DNA from: Buttiauxella brennerae ATCC 51605
GTDB taxonomy: Bacteria > Pseudomonadota > Gammaproteobacteria > Enterobacterales > Enterobacteriaceae
Length of the DNA stretch: 64,000 nt
Direction of reading: 5' to 3'
Assembly: GCF_001654925.1 (NCBI RefSeq)
Contig: NZ_LXER01000011.1
Location: 346,454-410,453, forward strand
Shown: positions 51,807 to 61,250 of the stretch, in pieces
How positions within the stretch are numbered: the stretch's first letter is position 1
How the letters are laid out: every line of letters begins with the position of its first letter
Program-made: the position numbers and the translations under genes
Notes under the pieces: generated by a model
The model's input: only the letters and a program-made list of their open reading frames with translations
What the model was told of the DNA's origin: nothing
Database searches by the model: none

Positions 51807-52907
51807 CTACACCTTCCCGCTGCTTTCCATAATCGCTTTCTGGGCCACGACCGCTGCTTTTTGCTGCATGCGGTTTTGCATCTGGTCGATGATGACCGCC
51901 ACAATAATCACGATGCCTTTGATGACCATTTGCCAGAATTCACTTACGCCCATCATCACCAGGCCGTCAGCCAGGAAGCCAATCACGAATGCGCCGACGA
52001 GGGTGCCAAGAATGGTGCCGCGCCCGCCTGCCAGCGATGTTCCGCCAAGCACCACAGCGGCGATGGCGTTCATTTCAAATGCCGTGCCGTTTGCCGGGTG
52101 GCTGGCAACCAGTTGAGCGGAAACCACGATCCCGGCAATGGCGGCGCAAAAACCGGACAGCGTGTAGACCCAAATTTTCACCTGCCGGACTTTGACGCCT
52201 GAAAGTTCAGCGGCGCGTTCGTTATCGCCAATGGCGTAAACATGGCGGCCAAACGGCAGGCGGCGGGCGACATAGGCAATGGCGACGGCCAGCACAATCA
52301 TCATCCAGATAGCCCACGGAATACCGAACAGCGTGCCGGAGCCAATCAGGTCAAAACCGGTATTACCGAGTTGTGGGTTGCCGGAAAGTCCGGGGAAGGT
52401 TTCACCGCCCGAGGTCAACATAGCGGCCCCGCGCAAGATGTACATGGTGCCCAGGGTGCAGATAAACGGCGCGACGTTGTAGCGGGTGATAATCCAGCCA
52501 TTACCCGCGCCAATCAGCCCGCCAACCAGCAGCACCAGCGGCACAATCACCCACACACTTGGGAAGATAGCGATACCGAACATCGGCAGCACAATACCTT
52601 TGGTTATCAGCCAACCGGCAATCATGCCGCACAGCCCGAGCGTTGCGCCAATCGACAAATCAATGCCCGCCGTGATGATGACAAAGGTGATGCCGAGTGC
52701 CAGAAAGGCGTTGATGGCAATGTGTTTAATCATGATCACCAGGCTGCCCATGGCGAGGAAATCCGGCACCATGATGGCGAAGAAGCCGACAATCAAAAAC
52801 AGCGCAATAAAGGTGCGGAGTTTGAGCAGTAACAGCAGCAGATTTTCCCGCGAGCTGAACGGCGAGCCTGGTCTGGCGTTGAGCGCGACAGTATCATTCG
52901 TTTTCAT
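51807..52907 (-). CDS. ABC importer permease, RbsC type
   Basis: The 366-residue membrane protein is a ribose-type permease with about ten helices (FFAIMVPDFLAMGSLVIMIK near the N-terminus, TAGIDLSIGATLGLCGMIAG about 100-120, AVVLGGTSLAGGRGTILGTL about 285-304). The start at 52907 (MKTNDTVALNARPG) lies one base after the ATPase stop and follows AAGGGT. It is part of the CUT2-class importer for the pentose handled by this operon. Confidence 0.92.
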   Translation of the reverse strand: MKTNDTVALNARPGSPFSSRENLLLLLLKLRTFIALFLIVGFFAIMVPDFLAMGSLVIMIKHIAINAFLALGITFVIITAGIDLSIGATLGLCGMIAGWLITKGIVLPMFGIAIFPSVWVIVPLVLLVGGLIGAGNGWIITRYNVAPFICTLGTMYILRGAAMLTSGGETFPGLSGNPQLGNTGFDLIGSGTLFGIPWAIWMMIVLAVAIAYVARRLPFGRHVYAIGDNERAAELSGVKVRQVKIWVYTLSGFCAAIAGIVVSAQLVASHPANGTAFEMNAIAAVVLGGTSLAGGRGTILGTLVGAFVIGFLADGLVMMGVSEFWQMVIKGIVIIVAVIIDQMQNRMQQKAAVVAQKAIMESSGKV

Positions 52908-52908
52908 A

Positions 52909-54426
52909 TCAGAACCCTTGTGCACTAGCGGAAACCAATGCCGATTCTTCGGCGTGTTCGCGGGGAATATCAGCGGTAATTTTCCCGCCCGACATCACTA
53001 GAATGCGGTCGGAAACCGCCATGATCTCTTTGAGATCGGAGGTGGAAAACACCACCGCAATCCCTTGTTCGGAAAGCTGAACCATCATGCGGAACACGTC
53101 GGCTTTCGCACCCACGTCTATTCCCCGTGTCGGTTCATCGAGCAGCAGGAGTTTCGGGTTGGTCAACAGCGAGCGGCCAATCACCACTTTTTGCTGGTTC
53201 CCGCCGCTCAACGCCTGAATTTCCACATCCGGTGATGAAACCTTGATGGAGAGGTTGCCAATAGTGCTGGCCACGACCGCCGTTTCATCAGGCTGCGATA
53301 TGGCAAAACCACGCTGTAAACGCCGCCATAAACTGGCAATTGTCAGGTTGCTGGCGACTGACGATATCGGGAAAATTCCGGTACGTTTGCGATCTTCAGG
53401 CACCAGACTCATTCCCATACGGATTCGTTCGGCGGTGGCAAGGCGCGGTGGCACGGGTTTGCTGTCGAGCCATAATTTGCCCAGATAGTTGCGTTGTGTG
53501 CCCAGTAAGCACTCAAACAATTCGGTGCGACCGGCCCCCATCAGCCCATAAATACCGACGATTTCGCCCGCGCGGACCTGGAAGCTGACATCATTAACTA
53601 CCGTGTTACCCGCGGAATTGACGCAGGTAATGTGTTCCGCTTCCAGAATGGCTGCGCCAAAATCACGCCCGGGTTTCAGGAAGCTGGACACCGGCTCGCT
53701 GCCCAACATTTCGCGCACAATCCACGGCACGTCGATATCACTGACCTGCGCTTCGGCCTGGAACTTGCCATCGCGTAAAATGGTTATCACGTCGCCAATC
53801 GCCATTAACTCTTCCAGACGGTGGGAGATATAAATAATGGTGACACCCTGGCGGGTGAGTTCGCGAATCACCCGGAACAGAATCTCCACTTCGGTTTTAC
53901 TTAACGCCGAAGTCGGTTCATCAAGAATTAAGATGTCGGCGTCTTCGGCCAGCGCTTTGGCGATTTCTACCAGCTGCTGTTGGCCAACTTTCAGGTTTGC
54001 CACGATCTCTTTCGGGGAAATCGGCTGATCCAGGCGCTTCAGCAATTCCGCGCTGCGTGCCTGCTGCGTGGCTTCATCTATTGGCGATAACCCGTGTTGC
54101 AGTTCGCGCCCGAGGAAAATGTTTTCGGCAACCGTCAGGTTTTCGAACAGGTTCAGCTCCTGGTGAACCATGCCGATGCCATGCGCGGCGGCCTGGCGGG
54201 TGCTATTAAATTGCACCACCTCACCGTTCAGGCGAATCTCACCCAGACTTGGTTGCTGAACGCCCGCCAAAATCTTCATCAGCGTCGATTTGCCCGCACC
54301 GTTTTCGCCGATGATGACATTCACTTTGCCGCGCCAGACGTTGTAATCAATGTTGTCCAGCGCCACGGTGCCGGGGAACAGCATCGAGATGCCACGGGTG
54401 CGCAGAATGACAGGATCTTGCGACAT
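52909..54426 (-). CDS. ABC importer ATPase, RbsA type (two nucleotide domains)
   Basis: The 505-residue protein holds two ABC domains in tandem, as usual for CUT2 importers. The first has a full Walker A (GENGAGKST about 39-47), Walker B (ILILDEPTSAL about 162-172). The second has the degenerate GLMGAGRTEL (about 293-302) and an intact LLLLDEPTRGID (about 423-434). It starts one base inside the DUF2291 stop. It powers the importer made of the adjacent permease and binding protein. Confidence 0.93.
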   Translation of the reverse strand: MSQDPVILRTRGISMLFPGTVALDNIDYNVWRGKVNVIIGENGAGKSTLMKILAGVQQPSLGEIRLNGEVVQFNSTRQAAAHGIGMVHQELNLFENLTVAENIFLGRELQHGLSPIDEATQQARSAELLKRLDQPISPKEIVANLKVGQQQLVEIAKALAEDADILILDEPTSALSKTEVEILFRVIRELTRQGVTIIYISHRLEELMAIGDVITILRDGKFQAEAQVSDIDVPWIVREMLGSEPVSSFLKPGRDFGAAILEAEHITCVNSAGNTVVNDVSFQVRAGEIVGIYGLMGAGRTELFECLLGTQRNYLGKLWLDSKPVPPRLATAERIRMGMSLVPEDRKRTGIFPISSVASNLTIASLWRRLQRGFAISQPDETAVVASTIGNLSIKVSSPDVEIQALSGGNQQKVVIGRSLLTNPKLLLLDEPTRGIDVGAKADVFRMMVQLSEQGIAVVFSTSDLKEIMAVSDRILVMSGGKITADIPREHAEESALVSASAQGF

Positions 54427-55028
54427 TATGGTTGCCCCCGTTCCAGTGAAATGGCTGCTGCGTCACTCAGTGTGCCGTTGCGTAGGGTGACGGCCATCAC
54501 CACGGTGACGGACTGTTGCTGCCAGCTTTCTTCAACTTTCGGCAGGTGTTTTGCAGCTTCACGGTTATAGGCTTTTGAAAGCTGCGCGAACTGCACCTGG
54601 TTGGTGAAATCTTCGAATTTGTAGCCAGTCGCATCACGGATTGCGTTACCACGAATCATCGGCCCGACCTGCACTTGCAGTGGCTGATCATTAACGGTGA
54701 CGGTCAATGTGCGTTCACGTTCGTTATCCAGAGAAACGCTGTCGACTTTGCCCTGAACTTTCACGAATACGCTTTCGTTATTGGCGCTGGCGGCACGGGT
54801 TTTCAGCGTACTGCTATCCAGCGCATGGCTCTGCGCGGGCGTCATCACTTTGCTGTTCCAGGTTTGTTGCGCTATCTGCGCGGGTGTCTGGTTTGCGAAA
54901 CTCGCTTTCGCATTCGGATCGGGAGGAATAATCGGTTGCCCGTTTTCATCCAGATCCACCACCCGGCAGGCAGTGAGCAACAGGGCACTGCAACATAACA
55001 GGCCAATACCCCATTGTTTGAGCGACAT
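54426..55028 (-). CDS. DUF2291 lipoprotein of sugar ABC operon
   Basis: The 200-residue protein begins with a lipoprotein signal peptide (LLCCSALLLTAC, lipidated Cys about 21). The remaining part is DUF2291, a family almost always encoded inside ribose-type ABC sugar operons, as here between binding protein and ATPase. It probably assists the importer at the membrane, but its job is not known. It lies 13 bp after the binding-protein gene. Confidence 0.88.
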   Translation of the reverse strand: MSLKQWGIGLLCCSALLLTACRVVDLDENGQPIIPPDPNAKASFANQTPAQIAQQTWNSKVMTPAQSHALDSSTLKTRAASANNESVFVKVQGKVDSVSLDNERERTLTVTVNDQPLQVQVGPMIRGNAIRDATGYKFEDFTNQVQFAQLSKAYNREAAKHLPKVEESWQQQSVTVVMAVTLRNGTLSDAAAISLERGQP

Positions 55029-55041
55029 ACAGCCTCCCGGA

Positions 55042-56030
<989 letters not shown>

Positions 56031-56089
56031 TGTAACGATATGCCCCGATTATGGTTCTGTCCATGCGGAATTGAGCAAAATGATAAAAA

Positions 56090-56105
56090 GGCGAATGTGA
56101 TCACA
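56090..56105. promoter_or_regulatory. Candidate CRP site between pentose operon and SorC gene
   Basis: On the minus strand TGTGA-N6-TCGCC, containing the palindrome TGTGATCACA, agrees with CRP consensus at eight of ten positions. It is about 100 bp upstream of the predicted operon start, a possible but not ideal class I position. Confidence 0.35.
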
Positions 56106-56194
56106 AATTGTACGAATTAACGGCAAAAGGAATGCTGTCTTGTTATTTATGCAGGCTTGAATAAAAATATCAGGTAGAGAATCAGGAGGCGCTT

Positions 56195-57139
56195 ATGTCA
56201 AAGCAGGACGAACAACGTTTGTTGGTCAAGATTGCGACGCTCTACTTTGTAGAAGGGATGAAGCAGTCAGAAATCGCCGGGTTATTGCACCTGTCGCAGT
56301 CATTTGTCTCACGCGCTATCACACGCTGCCAAAAAGAGGGCGTGGTAAAAATCAGTGTTATCCAGCCCGCCAATATTTTTCTCTCGCTCGAACAGGCGCT
56401 GGAGAAAAAATACGGTATTCGCCAGGCGATTGTGGTGGATGTCGATGAGTCAGCACCCGCCTCGCAAATCAAACATGCGATAGGCAGCGCGGCGGCGCAT
56501 TATGTGGAAACACGTTTACGGCCAAACGATCTGGTGGGGATTTCCTCCTGGAGTTCCACCATTCGTGCGATGGTCGATGAGCTCCACCCGCAGAGCATTA
56601 AAGCGCGCGGCGTGATTCAACTGCTCGGTGGTGTGGGGCCGAACGGTAACGTGCAAGCAACCATTCTGACGCAAAACCTGGCGGCGCAACTGGATTGCCC
56701 GGCCTGGCTGCTGCCATCGCAAAGTATTGAGCATTCCGTTGAAGAGCGCGCCAAACTGGTCGCCAGCGACGATGTCGCCGAAGTGGTGAATAAATTCGCC
56801 GAAGTGGATGTGGCTATTCTCGGTATCGGTGAGCTTGAGCCGTCCCAGCTGCTGAAAAATTCGGGCAACTATTATGGCGAAGCGATGCTGAAAACCCTTG
56901 CCGAACGCGGTGCGGTGGGGGATATCTGCCTGCATTATTTCAATGCGCAGGGCGAGCCGGTTTTGAGCAAAGAAGAAGATCCGGTTATCGGTATGGAACT
57001 GAGCCAGGTTCGGGACTGCCCGCATGTGGTGGCACTTGCAGGAGGGAATGACAAAGCCAATGCCATTCGCGGTGCGCTGCACGGCGGTTATATCGACGTG
57101 CTGATCACTGACTACCCGACTGCTCGCGAGCTGTTGTAA
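56195..57139 (+). CDS. SorC/DeoR-type sugar-binding transcriptional regulator
   Basis: The 314-residue protein has an N-terminal helix-turn-helix (VEGMKQSEIAGLLHLSQSFV about 18-37) and the SorC sugar-binding domain (about 60-314; VGISSWSSTIRAMVDEL, VIQLLGGVGPNG). SorC regulators such as LsrR respond to phosphorylated sugars. It is divergent from the pentose operon and probably represses it. AGGAGG precedes the start. A long hairpin ends the gene. Confidence 0.92.
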   Translation: MSKQDEQRLLVKIATLYFVEGMKQSEIAGLLHLSQSFVSRAITRCQKEGVVKISVIQPANIFLSLEQALEKKYGIRQAIVVDVDESAPASQIKHAIGSAAAHYVETRLRPNDLVGISSWSSTIRAMVDELHPQSIKARGVIQLLGGVGPNGNVQATILTQNLAAQLDCPAWLLPSQSIEHSVEERAKLVASDDVAEVVNKFAEVDVAILGIGELEPSQLLKNSGNYYGEAMLKTLAERGAVGDICLHYFNAQGEPVLSKEEDPVIGMELSQVRDCPHVVALAGGNDKANAIRGALHGGYIDVLITDYPTARELL

Positions 57140-57149
57140 TTCCCCTTTG

Positions 57150-57186
57150 ATGACCGTTTTCAGGTAAGCATGCTGAAAACGGTCAT
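57150..57186 (+). terminator. Terminator of the SorC-type gene
   Basis: A perfect 14-bp stem (ATGACCGTTTTCAG / CTGAAAACGGTCAT) with a 9-base loop starts 10 bp after the stop and runs into TTTC. It is a strong hairpin with a short T-run. Confidence 0.8.
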
Positions 57187-57234
57187 TTTCAGTTTCCAGC
57201 CATTCCCCAAAAAGCGTTCTTTTCAGCCATTTTT

Positions 57235-57250
57235 ATTGAGAACCATCACA
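57235..57250. promoter_or_regulatory. Candidate CRP site upstream of aldA
   Basis: On the minus strand TGTGA-N6-TCAAT agrees with CRP consensus at eight of ten positions. It lies 104 bp before the aldA start. In E. coli aldA is under catabolite control, which supports the assignment. Confidence 0.45.
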
Positions 57251-57353
57251 GTTCATGAGCATATTGCCCGGTTAGCTGTTTTACAAACCTAAAGTGTTCA
57301 CATGTATTTTACATACTCGAAACAATAAAACAGCGAACACAAAGGAGCCGGTC

Positions 57354-58793
57354 ATGACAGCACCTGTACAACACCCGATGTATATTGATGGTCAATTTGT
57401 TCAGTGGCAGGGCGATCAGTGGATTGATGTGATTAATCCTGCAACAGAAGAACTGATTTCTCGCATTCCTGACGCAGACGCGAAACACGCCCGTGATGCC
57501 ATTGATGCGGCGCATAAAGCACAGGCCGGTTGGGAAGCGCTACCCGCCATTGAGCGCGCAGGGTGGTTGCGTAAGATCTCTGCCGGTATTCGTGAGCGTG
57601 CAAAAACCATCAGCGCGTTGATTGTTGCGGAAGGCGGAAAAACGCAGCAACTGGCTGAAGTGGAAGTGGCCTTCACCGCCGATTATCTCGATTATATGTC
57701 TGAGTGGGCGCGTCGTTACGAAGGTGAAATTCTGCAAAGTGACCGCCCGGGTGAAAACATTCTGGTGTTCAAACGTGCGCTTGGCGTGACCACCGGGATT
57801 TTGCCGTGGAACTTCCCGTTCTTCCTGATTGCCCGCAAACTCGCGCCAGCGCTGATTACCGGCAACACCATTGTTATCAAGCCCAGCGAATTTACGCCAA
57901 ACAACGCCATCGCTTTTGCGGAGATTGTCCATGATATCGGGCTGCCAAAAGGGGTGTTTAACCTGGTGCTTGGGCGCGGTGAAACGGTAGGGCAAGAACT
58001 GGCGGGTAACCCGAAAGTCGCGATGGTTAGCATGACCGGGAGCGTCGGCGCGGGTGAAAAAATCATGGCGGCGGCGTCTAAAAACATCACCAAAGTGTGC
58101 CTTGAACTGGGCGGCAAAGCGCCGGCCATTGTGATGGACGATGCTGACCTTGATATCGCGGTGAAAGCAATTGTCGACTCGCGTATGATTAACACCGGGC
58201 AGGTGTGCAACTGTGCAGAGCGCGTGTATGTGCAAAAAGGCATTTACGATGAGTTTATCACCCGTCTGAGCGAAGCGTTTAAACAGGTAAGTTTTGGCGA
58301 TACTGGCGAGCGTAACGATGTGTCGATGGGGCCGTTGATTAACGCCGCAGCGCTGGAACGCGTTGAGCAGAAAGTGGCGCGAGCTGTTAGCGAAGGCGCA
58401 CGCGTGGTATTGGGCGGCAAAGCGCCAGAAGGGAAAGGGTATTTCTACCCGCCGACGCTGCTGGTAGATGTGCGCCAGGATATGGCCATCATGCATGACG
58501 AAACTTTCGGCCCGGTGCTGCCCGTCACCACCTTTGACACGCTGGAGCAGGCGCTTGAAATGGCAAATGACAGCGATTACGGCCTGACATCTTCGGTTTA
58601 TACGCGTGATTTAAATGTCGCGATGAAGGCGATTAAAGGGCTGAAATTCGGCGAAACCTACGTCAACCGTGAAAACTTTGAAGCAATGCAAGGCTTCCAT
58701 GCGGGCTGGCGTAAATCGGGTATTGGTGGTGCCGATGGCCGCCACGGACTGAATGAGTATCTGCAAACGCAAATGGTCTATTTGCAGGTGTAA
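57354..58793 (+). CDS. aldA: Lactaldehyde/glycolaldehyde dehydrogenase AldA
   Basis: With the start at 57354, after AAAGGAGC, the 479-residue protein has exactly the length of E. coli AldA and matches it closely throughout (PVQHPMYIDGQFVQWQGD, WNFPFFLIARKLAPALITGN, LELGGKAPAIVMDDADLD, and NTGQVCNCAERVYVQ with the catalytic Cys about 285). AldA oxidises L-lactaldehyde to L-lactate and glycolaldehyde to glycolate with NAD+ in fucose, rhamnose and pentose breakdown. In E. coli it directly follows ydcF, so it belongs to the backbone and not necessarily to the neighbouring pentose cluster, though it could serve it. Confidence 0.96.
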   Translation: MTAPVQHPMYIDGQFVQWQGDQWIDVINPATEELISRIPDADAKHARDAIDAAHKAQAGWEALPAIERAGWLRKISAGIRERAKTISALIVAEGGKTQQLAEVEVAFTADYLDYMSEWARRYEGEILQSDRPGENILVFKRALGVTTGILPWNFPFFLIARKLAPALITGNTIVIKPSEFTPNNAIAFAEIVHDIGLPKGVFNLVLGRGETVGQELAGNPKVAMVSMTGSVGAGEKIMAAASKNITKVCLELGGKAPAIVMDDADLDIAVKAIVDSRMINTGQVCNCAERVYVQKGIYDEFITRLSEAFKQVSFGDTGERNDVSMGPLINAAALERVEQKVARAVSEGARVVLGGKAPEGKGYFYPPTLLVDVRQDMAIMHDETFGPVLPVTTFDTLEQALEMANDSDYGLTSSVYTRDLNVAMKAIKGLKFGETYVNRENFEAMQGFHAGWRKSGIGGADGRHGLNEYLQTQMVYLQV

Positions 58794-58803
58794 TGATTTG
58801 TTA

Positions 58804-58829
58804 TACAGGGAAGCTACGGCTTCCCTGTA
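58804..58829 (+). terminator. Hairpin terminator of aldA
   Basis: A perfect 10-bp stem (TACAGGGAAG, loop CTACGG, CTTCCCTGTA) starts 10 bp after the aldA stop. It lacks a strong T-run, so it may end transcription only partly or protect the 3' end. Confidence 0.6.
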
Positions 58830-59085
58830 CTCCTCGCACCTGACTCCTTGTCCGCCGTTTGGATTTAAGTCAAAACGATTAATTCACAGTGTAAATCCCT
58901 TTAGGGTAATCATACGCAAAATTAATTAAATAGTTGATATATAAGTGATATATTTGTCTATTTTTTGATTTTCAACCTGAAAAACTGACCTCGGTCACAC
59001 TATAAAAAACCAGACTGCTTATTCTTCTTCACCTGTTAACCATGTTTATCATTTGTCCGGCAGCGCGTCGGCACAGGGAAGAATT

Positions 59086-61194
59086 ATGTCAGTAAAAGGA
59101 CTGCGTTTTACGCTACAGGTGGCGGGGCTTGAGCCGGACACCTTTGCGGTGGTGAGTTTCTTCCTCCGCCAGCATTATTCCTCCTCCTTTATCCTCGACG
59201 TCGATGTTGCCAGCGACTCCTTCCGCCAGACTGCCGAACAGTTACTCGAGCAGAATGCCACGCTGACGGTCTGGCAGGGTGCCACCGCCGTGCGCCATGT
59301 CAGCGGCATGATTGCCACCTTCGGCATGAGCGAGAACAACGGCTGGCAGATGCGCTACCGTTTCCGCATTCATCCTCCCCTGTGGCGCTGTGGCCTGCGC
59401 CAGAACTTCCGTATTTTTCAGCAGCAGGATATCCGAACCATCACCGCCACGTTGCTGGCGGAAAACGGCGTCACGGACTGGACCTCCTCCTTTTATGAGA
59501 GCCATCCGGCACGGGAATTCTGCGTTCAGTACGGGGAAACTGACCTGGATTTTCTGGCAAGACTGTGGGCCGAGGAAGGCATCAGCTTCTTCGATGACGC
59601 CTCAGCGCAGGCGCAGAAACTGACGCTGTGTGATGACGCTGCTGGCCTGGTCCGCGCAGAAAATACCTTTCCCTTTAACCCGAATACCCCGGACGTGACC
59701 AGGGAGTGCATCAGCGTGTTTCGTTACGAAGCGAACGTGCTGCCGTCTTCGGTCATGAGCCAGGATTACACCTTTAAGGTACCGGACTGGCCGGGGAGGT
59801 ATAACCACAAGGCCGACAGCCTGAACGGCCAGCGCGCACAGTATGAAATTTATGATTATCCGGGGCGTTTCAAGGATGAACAGCACGGCCGGGATTTTAC
59901 CCGTTACAAAACCGAGGGCTGCCGCAATCAGGCGGAAACTGCCACGGGGACCAGCACGTCAGCGACGTTATGGCCGGGGGTGCGTTTCACCCTTTCCGGT
60001 CACCCGATAAAGGCCCAGAACCGGGAATGGCAGGTGGTGAGCAGTATCCTGACCGGTGACCAGCCGCAGGCGCTGCATGGCAGTCGCGGCGAGGGCACCA
60101 CCCTCATCAACCAGTTCAGTGTGATGCCCGCTACACGCACCTGGCGTCCGGCCCCGCGCTTCAAACCGAAAGTCGATGGCCCGCAGAGTGCGGTGGTGAC
60201 CGGCCCGCCGGGGGAGGAGATTTTCTGCGACGAACACGGGCGGGTGCGGGTGAAATTCCGCTGGGACCGTTATCACGGCGGCACGGAAGACAGCTCGTGC
60301 TGGATACGGGTGTCACAGGGGTGGGCCGGTGCCGGGTTTGGCCACCTGGCGATACCGCGTGTCGGCCAGGAAGTGATAGTCGATTTCCTCAACGGTGACC
60401 CGGACCAGCCGATAGTGATGGGGCGGACTTATCATGAATTTAACGGTTCACCGGGAGACCTGCCGGGAACGAAAACGCAGATGACCCTCCGCTCAAAAAC
60501 CTACAAGGGCAGCGGGTTTAACGAACTGCGCTTTGATGACGCGACCTCAGCGGAGCAGCTGTACCTCCATGCGCAGAAGAACATGGACACTGAAGTGCTC
60601 AATAACCGCACCACCGATGTGAAAGTCAACCATAGCGAAACCATCGGTGGCAACCAGGTCATCACCGTGAAGCAAAACCAGCTGCAGACGGTGGTGCAAA
60701 ACCAGAAAGAAATCGTGGGGCAAAACCAGAGTATCACCGTCGGCCAGAACCAGTCGGAGACGGTGGGTATTGTCCGCGCGTTGACCGTGGGGCTGGCTTA
60801 CCAGACCACCGTCGGGGGCGTGATGAACACCTCGGTGGCGCTGACGCAGTCCTCACAGGTGGGGATACAGAAATCGCTGGTGGTCGGTAAGGGGTATCAC
60901 GTCAGCGTCGGGGAGAATGTCACCTTCACGGTGGGTAAAAACCGCACCGAGAGCACCGGCAAAGTGGCGGTGTATTCCGCAGGTGAGCATCTGGAACTGC
61001 GCTGCGGGATGGCGAGGCTGGTGCTGACGAAGGACGGGAAAATCTTCCTCAACGGCACCGCCATTAATCTGCAGGGTGTGCAGAGCGTCAGCGGCGATGC
61101 CCTGATGATTAACTGGAACTGCGGTCTGACGGACAATCCGCCGGAAGCACCGGAGGCGGACAGCAGCCAGCCGCCGGACATGCGGCAGTTCTGA
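59086..61194 (+). CDS. vgrG: VgrG type VI secretion spike protein
   Basis: The 702-residue protein (ATG at 59086 after AGGGAAG) has the VgrG layout: gp27/gp44-like base (about 1-330), gp5 OB fold (GPPGEEIFCDEHGRVRVKFR about 368-387, then GWAGAGFGHLAIPRVGQEVI) and a long beta-helix with repeats such as VGQNQS and QNQ (about 520-640). It ends at the usual length with no effector extension. It forms the tip of the type VI needle and would carry the PAAR-Rhs protein encoded 56 bp downstream. A TATAAA -10-like box lies about 80 bp upstream. Confidence 0.95.
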   Translation: MSVKGLRFTLQVAGLEPDTFAVVSFFLRQHYSSSFILDVDVASDSFRQTAEQLLEQNATLTVWQGATAVRHVSGMIATFGMSENNGWQMRYRFRIHPPLWRCGLRQNFRIFQQQDIRTITATLLAENGVTDWTSSFYESHPAREFCVQYGETDLDFLARLWAEEGISFFDDASAQAQKLTLCDDAAGLVRAENTFPFNPNTPDVTRECISVFRYEANVLPSSVMSQDYTFKVPDWPGRYNHKADSLNGQRAQYEIYDYPGRFKDEQHGRDFTRYKTEGCRNQAETATGTSTSATLWPGVRFTLSGHPIKAQNREWQVVSSILTGDQPQALHGSRGEGTTLINQFSVMPATRTWRPAPRFKPKVDGPQSAVVTGPPGEEIFCDEHGRVRVKFRWDRYHGGTEDSSCWIRVSQGWAGAGFGHLAIPRVGQEVIVDFLNGDPDQPIVMGRTYHEFNGSPGDLPGTKTQMTLRSKTYKGSGFNELRFDDATSAEQLYLHAQKNMDTEVLNNRTTDVKVNHSETIGGNQVITVKQNQLQTVVQNQKEIVGQNQSITVGQNQSETVGIVRALTVGLAYQTTVGGVMNTSVALTQSSQVGIQKSLVVGKGYHVSVGENVTFTVGKNRTESTGKVAVYSAGEHLELRCGMARLVLTKDGKIFLNGTAINLQGVQSVSGDALMINWNCGLTDNPPEAPEADSSQPPDMRQF

Positions 61195-61250
61195 ACGGCA
61201 GCCCCGCGTAACCATCAATTTTCAGTTCATGTAAACAGAAGGATTTGTGT

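Noticed and set aside
57540..58496. Minus-strand open frame of 318 codons
   Set aside because: Fully inside aldA on the opposite strand, and aldA is certain.
60620..60780. Tandem DNA repeat or CRISPR-like array
   Set aside because: The repetition codes the VGQNQ/QNQ beta-helix repeats of VgrG; units are of unequal length and lie inside the gene.
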